Shown here piece by piece: positions 1 to 6,948 of a stretch of DNA of 64,000 nt (its first letter is position 1; every line of letters begins with the position of its first letter). The stretch is from the NCBI RefSeq assembly GCF_034064985.1, contig NZ_CP139249.1, positions 3,472,001 to 3,536,000 on the forward strand. The letters run 5' to 3'. The notes beneath the pieces were generated by a model, which was not told where the DNA came from, made no database searches, and saw only the letters and a list, made by a program, of their open reading frames with translations. The DNA is from Acinetobacter pittii. Its GTDB lineage: Bacteria > Pseudomonadota > Gammaproteobacteria > Pseudomonadales > Moraxellaceae. The position numbers were made by a program, and so were the translations under genes.

Positions 1-1
1 C

Positions 2-496
2 TCTCGTAACTTTGGCCCAGCGATGCATAAATTTGGTCAATGGATGGGTGGTGCATTTAACTTTATCGACCAGAATGTCTTTAAAGTGCCATTCACTTTA
101 CATGACTTGAAGCAAGACTTTGCTGCATTGAAAACTGTTGATGCAACAAGCTTTAAGCCAAACTATCCAAAACCAGACGGCAAACTTACATTTGACCGTT
201 TATCTTCAGTGTTTATTTCAAACACTGTACATGAAGAAAACCAGCCAGCTCACTTGAAGCTTACTGATCCTTCAATTCCAGTGAATGTGAACTTACCAAA
301 ATGGGATGAGCCAGCTCAGCGCTACTGCCCTGCTGGTGTTTACGAAATCATGGAAAATGATGATGGTTCTAAACGCTTCCAGATTAACGCAGCGAACTGT
401 GTTCACTGTAAGACCTGTGATATTAAAGACCCATCTCAAAACATTACGTGGGTAACGCCTGAAGGCGGCGGTGGTCCGAATTATCCTAATATGTAA
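2..496 (+). CDS. Electron transfer flavoprotein-ubiquinone oxidoreductase, C-terminal part
   Basis: The gene enters from the left edge; the reading frame is open from the first bases, so only about the last 165 residues are present. The C-terminal ferredoxin-like domain is clear: one cysteine in RYCPAGVYE followed by CVHCKTC gives the four ligands of the single 4Fe-4S cluster of ETF-QO. The protein passes electrons from reduced electron transfer flavoprotein (fatty acid and amino acid oxidation) to ubiquinone at the inner membrane. The end GGGGPNYPNM is typical of the family. The FAD-binding part lies outside the window. A strong terminator follows directly. Confidence 0.93.
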   Translation, partial: SRNFGPAMHKFGQWMGGAFNFIDQNVFKVPFTLHDLKQDFAALKTVDATSFKPNYPKPDGKLTFDRLSSVFISNTVHEENQPAHLKLTDPSIPVNVNLPKWDEPAQRYCPAGVYEIMENDDGSKRFQINAANCVHCKTCDIKDPSQNITWVTPEGGGGPNYPNM

Positions 497-497
497 T

Positions 498-530
498 AAA
501 AAAGCCCCGATTATTCGGGGCTTTTTTATT
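498..530 (+). terminator. Rho-independent terminator after ETF-QO
   Basis: GCCCCGA and TCGGGGC form a perfect 7-bp stem with a TTAT loop, flanked by an A run and a T run. It begins within two bases of the ETF-QO stop codon. The flanking A and T tracts let it work in both directions, so it may also end the convergent minus-strand gene that finishes at 540. Confidence 0.9.
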
Positions 531-539
531 AGTATCCAC

Positions 540-932
540 TTATTGAAAAGGCGGTATTTTTGCTACGTTTAAATTAAAATTCTTTTTATAGAAAATAAAT
601 GTGCCTAATAAAAATAAGCTAAGAAAACCAAAGTTTCGCACTAAATCGAAGTACCAAACCGATTTACCAAATAATAAATCAAGAATTAACATGAGCCCCA
701 TAAAACTTGTATGTAAGATCAAACTCATCTTTATCTTTGGTTCAGGAGCAAAATATGTATTTCTATAACCAAGTAAAATAGTACCTAAAATAATAAGAAT
801 ACATATAACAATGATAGCGACAGTTTCAGATATCCAAGGGGTTTCTAGATGTAATAAACCAGCTATAGAGAAAAACCAAAGAAAAATAAATAAGCTTCGT
901 TTCAAAAAATAATCTTTCATTTTATACGTCAT
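540..932 (-). CDS. Small hypothetical membrane protein
   Basis: This 130-residue protein is not recognised. About four hydrophobic segments are visible, at roughly residues 13-30, 36-55, 69-88 and 95-115, with short basic loops, so it is probably an integral inner-membrane protein. There is no catalytic motif. The sequence is unusually AT-rich next to its neighbours, and no good Shine-Dalgarno precedes either the first ATG or the in-frame ATG four codons later. It stands alone between a convergent terminator and tusA. It could be a recently acquired or species-restricted gene. The start is uncertain. Confidence 0.6.
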   Translation of the reverse strand: MTYKMKDYFLKRSLFIFLWFFSIAGLLHLETPWISETVAIIVICILIILGTILLGYRNTYFAPEPKIKMSLILHTSFMGLMLILDLLFGKSVWYFDLVRNFGFLSLFLLGTFIFYKKNFNLNVAKIPPFQ

Positions 933-1051
933 TTATATGCTTAATTTTATAAATTATATAACGATTCTTATTTGTAAAAAATTATCATTTCAAATTAAAG
1001 TTGAATTATTCATGGCTTCTAACCGCCTTTATTAGAAGCCTTATTATTCTA

Positions 1052-1309
1052 TTAACCTTTCTTCACTAAATAATGAAATTCTTTATGACCATTTTCATCT
1101 AAGCGTTCTTCTTGCAACAACAACTCATGACCTAAATGCATACAAAACTTAGGAATATCCCACGAAGTCGAATTATCAGTTGCGAAGACTTCAACCACAT
1201 CCCCGGACTTAGATTTGCGGATGGCTTGATGCAACATCATGACAGGTTCCGGACAACGTAAACCACGCGTATTGAGTTGTACAGTAGGTGAAATGGGTTG
1301 CTCTGACAT
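1052..1309 (-). CDS. tusA: TusA-family sulfurtransferase
   Basis: This is a protein of 85 residues, close to the usual 80 of TusA. The family signature RGLRCPEPVMM near residue 20 holds the cysteine that carries persulfide sulfur. TusA relays sulfur from cysteine desulfurase IscS towards tRNA thiolation and other sulfur pathways in the cytoplasm. The open frame could start five codons earlier at a TTG, but the ATG at 1309 gives the normal length and is preferred; the ribosome site is weak in either case. No tusBCD genes are adjacent, so the exact branch of sulfur relay is inferred from the family only. Confidence 0.85.
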   Translation of the reverse strand: MSEQPISPTVQLNTRGLRCPEPVMMLHQAIRKSKSGDVVEVFATDNSTSWDIPKFCMHLGHELLLQEERLDENGHKEFHYLVKKG

Positions 1310-1493
1310 AACAAACTCGAACAAATAGAATTTTCACATTTTAGCATAAACAAATTACTGAGCTGTTAACTGTAACTGGCTTTTACATAACAATATACGT
1401 TTTGTCTTTTAGCTTGTTTTATAGATGCATAAGCATCTTTTCTTCGGTATGATCTGTGTATTCATTTGATACATTGAGTCTTTAGGAAAGATC

Positions 1494-2333
1494 ATGCAAG
1501 AGGAACCAAGTCCGTCGTGGGGAATGCGAGGCTTACGAAAATGGTTAGGTACAGCGCCAGAAACCCGTGATGAATTATTAAAATTAGTCCAAAATTCACG
1601 CCGCTTTTTAGAACCAGATACTGTTGCTATGCTTGAAGGCGTTCTTGACCTTCCAGCTACAAAAATTCGTGAAGTCATGACACCACGAACAGCAATGATC
1701 AGTTTACAAGAAGATGATCAATTACTTGATATTCTTGATGTACTGGTTGAGTCTGCTCACTCACGCTTTCCAGTCTTCTCTGCCGATCAACCGGACAATG
1801 TTGTCGGGATTTTGCTCGCAAAAGATCTGTTGCCGTTTCTAACTGAACCGAATACCAAAGTCGATATTCGAGTTCTTATGCGCCAACCGTTATTTGTTCC
1901 TGAAAGTGCACGTTCCGATCAGGTACTACGCATGTTAAAACATACTCAGACTCACATTGCGATTGTGATTGATGAATATGGCTCAACAGCAGGTCTTGTT
2001 ACGCTTGAAGATATTCTTGAAGAGATCGTTGGCGAAATTGAAGATGAGCACGACACTGTCGATGAAGATGCTCAGTACATTGTTCCTGACAATGACCATA
2101 CGGTAGCAAATGCGTGGATGGTGCAAGCACTTACACCAATCGAACATTTCAATACTGTTTTAGATGCTGATTTTTCTGACGATGAAGTAGAAACTGTCGG
2201 CGGTTTATTGCTTCAAGAGATTGGTCTGGTAAGTGATTTACAAGGTCAAACTGTTGAGCTTGGAAATTGGTTATTTACAATCGTTGAAGCAGATGCCCGC
2301 ACTATTCATCTGATTCGAGCTGTACGTCAATGA
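1494..2333 (+). CDS. corC: CorC/YbeX-type CBS-domain protein
   Basis: A soluble 279-residue protein with a pair of CBS domains (about residues 60-180; motifs VMTPRTAM and IDEYGSTAGLVTLEDILEEIVGEI) and a C-terminal CorC_HlyC domain. It lacks the DUF21 membrane domain of the longer transporters. The family is linked to Mg2+/Co2+ homeostasis and, as YbeX in E. coli, to ribosome function. The start ATG follows TTTAGGAAAG, a good ribosome site. The stop overlaps the lnt start by four bases (ATGA), so the two are translationally coupled, an arrangement widely conserved in gammaproteobacteria. Confidence 0.93.
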   Translation: MQEEPSPSWGMRGLRKWLGTAPETRDELLKLVQNSRRFLEPDTVAMLEGVLDLPATKIREVMTPRTAMISLQEDDQLLDILDVLVESAHSRFPVFSADQPDNVVGILLAKDLLPFLTEPNTKVDIRVLMRQPLFVPESARSDQVLRMLKHTQTHIAIVIDEYGSTAGLVTLEDILEEIVGEIEDEHDTVDEDAQYIVPDNDHTVANAWMVQALTPIEHFNTVLDADFSDDEVETVGGLLLQEIGLVSDLQGQTVELGNWLFTIVEADARTIHLIRAVRQ

Positions 2334-3889
2334 GAGCATACTTTGAAAAGCTGTTAGATTCTTCGCAACAACAAAAACAGATTCCTTTAATTTTTCCTTT
2401 ACTCATTGCTTTATTTTCAGGTGCCGTGTTCAGTTTTTCACTGGCACCTTATTATTGGTGGTGGTTGGCAATTTTATCTCCTGCCCTACTCTATGCAACA
2501 TTACATAAGCGCTCAGCTAAACAAGCCTTTGCGATTGGTTGGAGCTATGGCTTCGGCTTATGGTTTGTAGGCGCTTTCTGGCTCTATACTTCCATCCATG
2601 TATATGGCGATACCAATGCATTTCTAAGCGTGTGTATGATTGCTGTTATGGCCCTTGTGATGGGTTTATTTACAGCATTTCAGACATGGGTTTACCGACG
2701 ATTCTTTCCTGAAACACCACTTACTTTTGCCCCACTCTGGATTGTTTTCGAATGGGCAAAAACTTGGGTGTTTACAGGTTTCCCATGGTTATTTGTAGGT
2801 TACGCCTTTACTGAACGTTTACTTGATGGTTATGCGCCGTTCTTTGGTATTTATGCAATTTCCTTCGTCGTCATTGTATTAGCATGTGCTTTAGTTGAAG
2901 TTCTGCGTAAACGTATTTTTTGGGTTATCCCTTCTGCCCTATTGGTTTTGAGTGCATGGGGAGCATCATATATACAGTTTGTAAAACCTAAAGCGGCTAA
3001 ACCACTTAGCGTTTCACTCATTCAAGGTAACATTCCACAAGATTTAAAATGGCTGACTGAATATCAAGTTAGAACATTAGAAATTTATGCTGGTTTGACT
3101 CAATCTGAATGGGGTCGTGACTTAATTGTATGGCCTGAGTCTTCAATTCCGCTTTTCCAAACCGATATTGAACCGTTTTTGGATGCAATGGATGCACAAG
3201 CGAAAAAGAACCATACTGCTTGGGTAACTGGCATTCCTTATTGGGATTTCGAAAAATCGCATCAAGTTGGTAGCCCACTGTATTACAACAGTATTATGGC
3301 TTCTGGCAGTGATTCAAGTGGACTCTATAAAAAGCAGCGTCTTGTTCCATTTGGTGAATACATCCCTCTTTCAGGTTTACTCTCTTGGGTGTTACCAGCC
3401 ATGCAAAATGATATCAGCATGAGCGGTTTTACACGTGGTGAGAGTGACCAGAAGCCCCTCTTAATTAAAGGGCATGCACTTGCTGCTGCAATTTGTTATG
3501 AAGTGGCTTACCCGAACCTGACAAGACGTAATGCGGAAGACAGCGACTTCTTGGTAACTGTATCGAATGATGCTTGGTTTACGGGTACTGCTGGGCCTTG
3601 GCAACATTTACAAATGGTGCAGATGCGCGCGAAAGAAAATGGCCGCTGGTTTATTCGTGCAACCAACACTGGTGTAACAGCATTTATTGATCAAAATGGC
3701 CATATCACTGAACAAGCACCAATCGATAAAGAGTTCGTCTTGAGAGGCGATTTACCTGCTATGCAAGGCCAAACTCTTTATAACCGTTTAGGTGATTATC
3801 CAATTTTAGGATTTGCGGTCTTACTGCTGATTTTAGGTTGGGTTTATCGTCCACGTAAAGTTGACGTTTCTTTTAAATCTCGACGCTAA
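2330..3889 (+). CDS. lnt: Apolipoprotein N-acyltransferase
   Basis: Lnt adds the third acyl chain to the N-terminal cysteine of lipoproteins at the periplasmic face of the inner membrane, the last step of lipoprotein maturation before Lol sorting. The 519 residues match the family length. The N-terminal 210 residues hold about six membrane segments, followed by the nitrilase-like domain, with the catalytic Glu in LIVWPES, the Lys in LYKKQRLVPFGEYIP and the Cys in AAICYEV. A last membrane segment precedes the basic C-terminus. It overlaps corC by four bases and converges with the next gene. Confidence 0.96.
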   Translation: MRAYFEKLLDSSQQQKQIPLIFPLLIALFSGAVFSFSLAPYYWWWLAILSPALLYATLHKRSAKQAFAIGWSYGFGLWFVGAFWLYTSIHVYGDTNAFLSVCMIAVMALVMGLFTAFQTWVYRRFFPETPLTFAPLWIVFEWAKTWVFTGFPWLFVGYAFTERLLDGYAPFFGIYAISFVVIVLACALVEVLRKRIFWVIPSALLVLSAWGASYIQFVKPKAAKPLSVSLIQGNIPQDLKWLTEYQVRTLEIYAGLTQSEWGRDLIVWPESSIPLFQTDIEPFLDAMDAQAKKNHTAWVTGIPYWDFEKSHQVGSPLYYNSIMASGSDSSGLYKKQRLVPFGEYIPLSGLLSWVLPAMQNDISMSGFTRGESDQKPLLIKGHALAAAICYEVAYPNLTRRNAEDSDFLVTVSNDAWFTGTAGPWQHLQMVQMRAKENGRWFIRATNTGVTAFIDQNGHITEQAPIDKEFVLRGDLPAMQGQTLYNRLGDYPILGFAVLLLILGWVYRPRKVDVSFKSRR

Positions 3890-3890
3890 A

Positions 3891-4229
3891 TCATAATAAC
3901 TTTGTACCCAGAGGCACTTCAAACTCTGGGATACAAAGTGCGACATCACCATCTGCATTATGAAATCCTGTCACCAAACATTCTGACTGAATAGGCCCTA
4001 TTTGTTTTTTAGGGAAATTTACTACAGCAACGACTAATTTACCCACCAAATCTTGTGGCTGATAAAGCTTGGTAATCTGCGCACTTGATTTACGTACACC
4101 CAATTCTTCACCGAAGTCTACATGCAAAATATAAGCAGGTTTACGCGCCTTTTCAAAAAACTCAGCTTGAATAATTTTACCAACACGCAGCTCTACTTTA
4201 AAAAAATCATTCCACTCGATTTGTTCCAT
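3891..4229 (-). CDS. csaA: tRNA-binding OB-fold protein, CsaA/YgjH type
   Basis: A single-domain protein of 112 residues matching the tRNA-binding OB fold found at the C-terminus of some MetRS and PheRS and in free-standing CsaA/YgjH. Visible family features are VELRVGKIIQAE at the start and VVNFPKKQIGPIQSECLVTG near residue 70-90. Such proteins bind tRNA and CsaA has been described as having chaperone-like activity; the physiological job is not settled. It ends one base beyond the stop of the convergent lnt gene, and no terminator is visible in between. It is read as a single gene. Confidence 0.85.
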   Translation of the reverse strand: MEQIEWNDFFKVELRVGKIIQAEFFEKARKPAYILHVDFGEELGVRKSSAQITKLYQPQDLVGKLVVAVVNFPKKQIGPIQSECLVTGFHNADGDVALCIPEFEVPLGTKLL

Positions 4230-4311
4230 TTCATATTTCTCATTTTCTTAAATTGCTGATTTGAAGCATATAATATGTACAAATGAAGAAACACCCTGTT
4301 TTTAAGTCCAA

Positions 4312-4347
4312 TTAAAAAATAAAACGTAGATATTGAGTCTACGTTTT
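4312..4347 (-). terminator. Terminator of the 4375-4719 gene
   Basis: AAAACGTAGA and TCTACGTTTT form a perfect 10-bp stem around a 7-base loop (4321-4347). Read on the minus strand it is followed by a T-rich tract at 4312-4319, just after the stop of the small membrane protein gene. Confidence 0.85.
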
Positions 4348-4374
4348 ATCTAAAAATTTGGTTTTAAAATATTA

Positions 4375-4719
4375 TTAAAAAGCGATTGATAATTGCAGAG
4401 ATAAATATGCAACTAAACTCGATAAAAAGACCATGGGTACATAACGGTAAGCTTTAAAAAGGAATTGCTCATATTGAGTAGAGATTTGTTTAGCTTGCCA
4501 GACGCTCGCTTTTAATGCAGTAAAGAAGCTCACCATTAACCATGCGCTCACAATACTTAATGCGAAGAAACCAATCATGATTTGGCTACTTCCCTCTGTA
4601 CTCAGCCATAACTTTAATGAAACCTCAGCAATCGGCAATAAACCCAAAATCAATAGGACAGACTTGAGCATTACCCAATGAAACTGAGTCAGTTCATCTA
4701 ATATGAGAAATGCTTTCAT
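4375..4719 (-). CDS. Small hypothetical membrane protein
   Basis: A 114-residue protein that I cannot assign to a named family. Three hydrophobic stretches are visible, at roughly residues 17-36, 48-70 and 92-112. The middle loop holds a polar stretch KASVWQAKQISTQYEQ, and the short N-terminal part precedes the first segment. It is probably an inner-membrane protein. The ribosome site GGAGAG lies seven bases upstream of ATG, so the start is good. It is monocistronic: a terminator follows and a long AT-rich gap precedes. Confidence 0.7.
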   Translation of the reverse strand: MKAFLILDELTQFHWVMLKSVLLILGLLPIAEVSLKLWLSTEGSSQIMIGFFALSIVSAWLMVSFFTALKASVWQAKQISTQYEQFLFKAYRYVPMVFLSSLVAYLSLQLSIAF

Positions 4720-4919
4720 TTAATCTCTCCTTTTAATTGAATAAAGTGCTTTTTATTTATTATGCAAAGCTTTTATTTAAATATATAGCTTATTTTTCTC
4801 TACATTTTAACTTTCTTGTAACTATTAAATATGGGAATAATTCTTATTATAAATCTCAAATATTTATATTAACTTTAATTTATATTTTTCAGTTAGTTAT
4901 TATATTTTTCTGATTGAGA

Positions 4920-4973
4920 GAGATTATCAATTCGTATTTATCATTTTAACTGTTTAACTGAATTGATAATCTC
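4920..4973. repeat. Perfect 14-bp inverted repeat downstream of gspG
   Basis: GAGATTATCAATTC (4920-4933) and GAATTGATAATCTC (4960-4973) are exact inverted copies separated by 26 bases. They lie within a very AT-rich 267-bp gap (4720-4986) that has no other feature I can support. The element starts 13 bases beyond the gspG stop. It could be a long stem-loop ending the gspFG transcript, although no T run follows on the minus strand, or the ends of a small mobile remnant. Confidence 0.6.
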
Positions 4974-4986
4974 CATTACATTTTAA

Positions 4987-5574
4987 TTAAGGTTGATAAT
5001 AAATATCTGCATCATTACCTTCACCGCCTTCTTTGCCATCTGCTCCAAATGAGTACAAATCAAAAGCTCGCCCATCTGCCCCAGGAATGACATATTGAAT
5101 ATCATTTTTCCAGCTGTCTTTAGGATAACCACCTTTTACATAGCCACCTGGCATCCAGTTTTTCGCTGTAGCTGGCTGATTAACCAAAGCATCTAGCCCA
5201 CCTTCTTGCATGGTTGGGAAATGGCCATTATCAAGTTTGTACTGATCTAAAGCACCCGCCACACCCTTTAATGCAATTTGAGTCGTATCAATTTTAGCTT
5301 TTTCACTACGCCCCATGACATTTGGTACGATTAAAGCTGCTAACACACCTAAAATTACAATCACGACCATGACTTCAATGAGGGTAAAGCCTGAGGCACG
5401 CTTCATTCGAGCACCGCTCGAACGTGCCGCAAGTCCGAAAGCTGTGCTTGAGGAGCAAACATCTGATAGAGAGCTATGCTCGGAATGGCACGTTGGCTCA
5501 AACTGATTTGAAACCGCAGATTCACTATGTTGTTCCATCGCTGTTTCGCTTTGAATATTTTTTACTTTCATCAT
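4987..5574 (-). CDS. gspG: Type II secretion major pseudopilin GspG with unusual N-terminal leader
   Basis: GspG is the main subunit of the T2SS pseudopilus. The prepilin peptidase site and hydrophobic helix are plain (GFTLIEVMVVIVILGVLAA), followed by a normal GspG globular domain ending in a Ca2+-site-like GADGKEGGEGNDADI. The odd part is the N-terminus: the open frame runs about 60 codons before the usual short leader. Possible starts are the ATG pair at 5574/5571, shortly after the gspF stop with GAG just upstream, or an internal ATG at 5406 that gives the normal leader MKRASG. The internal ATG is overlapped by a 7-bp hairpin and has no clear ribosome site. Function is certain; the start is not. 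Processing is expected by PilD. Confidence 0.9.
   Translation of the reverse strand: MMKVKNIQSETAMEQHSESAVSNQFEPTCHSEHSSLSDVCSSSTAFGLAARSSGARMKRASGFTLIEVMVVIVILGVLAALIVPNVMGRSEKAKIDTTQIALKGVAGALDQYKLDNGHFPTMQEGGLDALVNQPATAKNWMPGGYVKGGYPKDSWKNDIQYVIPGADGRAFDLYSFGADGKEGGEGNDADIYYQP
5406..5494. repeat. GC-rich dyad cassette inside the 5' end of gspG
   Basis: Two perfect inverted repeats lie here: TTCGAGC/GCTCGAA with a 3-base loop at 5406-5422, and AACGTGCC/GGCACGTT pairing 5421-5428 with 5487-5494. The stretch is richer in G+C than the rest of the gene and reads through in frame with gspG. The folded, palindromic make-up looks like a short REP-like insertion; that is inference. Confidence 0.5.
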
Positions 5575-5594
5575 TATCTCTAATATCAAAGTTA

Positions 5595-6800
5595 TTAAAT
5601 CATATTGTTCATATTTACGATTGGCAGCATAACCGCGATTACAATAACCAGTACAATGCTTGCCATTAAAACCAGCATAAGCGGTTCAAGTAATGCCAGT
5701 AAGGTTGAAATAAATGTCGTCACCTCACGATCTTGCATGGTCGATGCTCGTTCTAACATGCGGTCAAGCTCGCCTGATGCCTCTCCACTTCGAATCATTT
5801 GTACCATCATTGGTGGGAAATAACCACTGCGCTCCAGTTGCGTACCCAAGTTACCACCTTCGGTAACACGCTCAGCCGCATGAGCAATCGAATCGCGGAT
5901 TACCCAGTTGTTGGTCACTGCTGCACCAATTTTTAAGGCATCCACCAAAGGGACACCTGAACGGGTCAAAATAGATAAGGTACTAGCAAAGCGTGCAGCA
6001 TTAATACCACGTGACAGTTTACCGAATAATGGCAATTTGAGTGTTAATCGATCAAAAGCATAATGTCCAGCAGTGGTTTTTAAAAACCGTACGAATGCAA
6101 CAACGCCCACCACTGCAAAAAGAATAATAAACACCCACGCGTGGCGAATAAAATCACTGGCTTTCATTAAAGCGACTGTAATCCACGGTAAAGCATCTTT
6201 ATTTTGATCAAAAGTTTTTACAATCTCTGGCACAACATAAGTCATTAAACCCATCACAATACCGAAAGACATCAGCATTAAAATGATGGGATAAATCATG
6301 GCGCCCTGAACTTTCTTTTGCATGGCAAAGCGGTTTTCAGTGTAATCCGAAAGCTGATCTAAAATGAGATCTAAATGTCCCGAGCGCTCGCCAGCAGCCA
6401 CCGTTGCAATATAAAGGTCTGGAAACCGTCCAGACTGCTGCATACCTTGTGCAAGTGAATGCCCTTCTAAGACTCGAGAACGCACGGATAGTAAAAGATT
6501 TTGTACATGTGTTTTTTCACTTTGCCTACTCACGGCGCGCAAAGCTTCTTCAAGTGGAATAGCAGCGGCAACCAAGACCGAAAGTTGTCTAGTCATGAGC
6601 GCCAAATCGTAAGCACTGAACTTTTTTTGGAATAACCCCTGACTCTGATGTTTATCTTTTTGTTCAACAGGGTCAACGCTAATTGGTGTCCATGCTTTAT
6701 CGCGTAATTGTTGGCGAATCTGGCGTGCTGAGTCTCCCTCAAGCACTCCTTTTTGCTGCTTCCCTGAAGCATCAATGGCAGTAAATTGATATGCAGGCAT
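5595..6800 (-). CDS. gspF: Type II secretion inner-membrane platform protein GspF
   Basis: The protein has 401 residues, the usual GspF length, with two T2SF repeats each followed by membrane segments: about residues 70-195 (LALMTRQLSVLVAAAIPLEEAL), helices near 170-190 and 220-240, repeat two near 270-390 (FASTLSILTRSGVPLVDALK) and a last helix at the C-terminus. It forms the inner-membrane platform that couples the secretion ATPase GspE to pseudopilus growth. It lies upstream of gspG with about 20 bases between them, so the two form an operon. The other gsp genes are not in the window. It is a paralogue of pilC at 57189-58415. Confidence 0.95.
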   Translation of the reverse strand: MPAYQFTAIDASGKQQKGVLEGDSARQIRQQLRDKAWTPISVDPVEQKDKHQSQGLFQKKFSAYDLALMTRQLSVLVAAAIPLEEALRAVSRQSEKTHVQNLLLSVRSRVLEGHSLAQGMQQSGRFPDLYIATVAAGERSGHLDLILDQLSDYTENRFAMQKKVQGAMIYPIILMLMSFGIVMGLMTYVVPEIVKTFDQNKDALPWITVALMKASDFIRHAWVFIILFAVVGVVAFVRFLKTTAGHYAFDRLTLKLPLFGKLSRGINAARFASTLSILTRSGVPLVDALKIGAAVTNNWVIRDSIAHAAERVTEGGNLGTQLERSGYFPPMMVQMIRSGEASGELDRMLERASTMQDREVTTFISTLLALLEPLMLVLMASIVLVIVIAVMLPIVNMNNMI

Positions 6801-6948
6801 GGTAATGTTCTAATTTTCCAAAAATAATAGTCGCTGCTGTTGCATCTATGCTACGCAATCATTCATATTCGTTCTATAGCCTGTGTAGAATACCCAAGTA
6901 CTCTTCACGACGCTATGCCGTTTTTTAAAATTGACGAAATGAGCCTCT

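Noticed and set aside
960..1000. Fur-box-like ATTATCATT sequence upstream of the orphan membrane gene
   Set aside because: Only half of the palindrome is present, and such words are common in AT-rich gaps.
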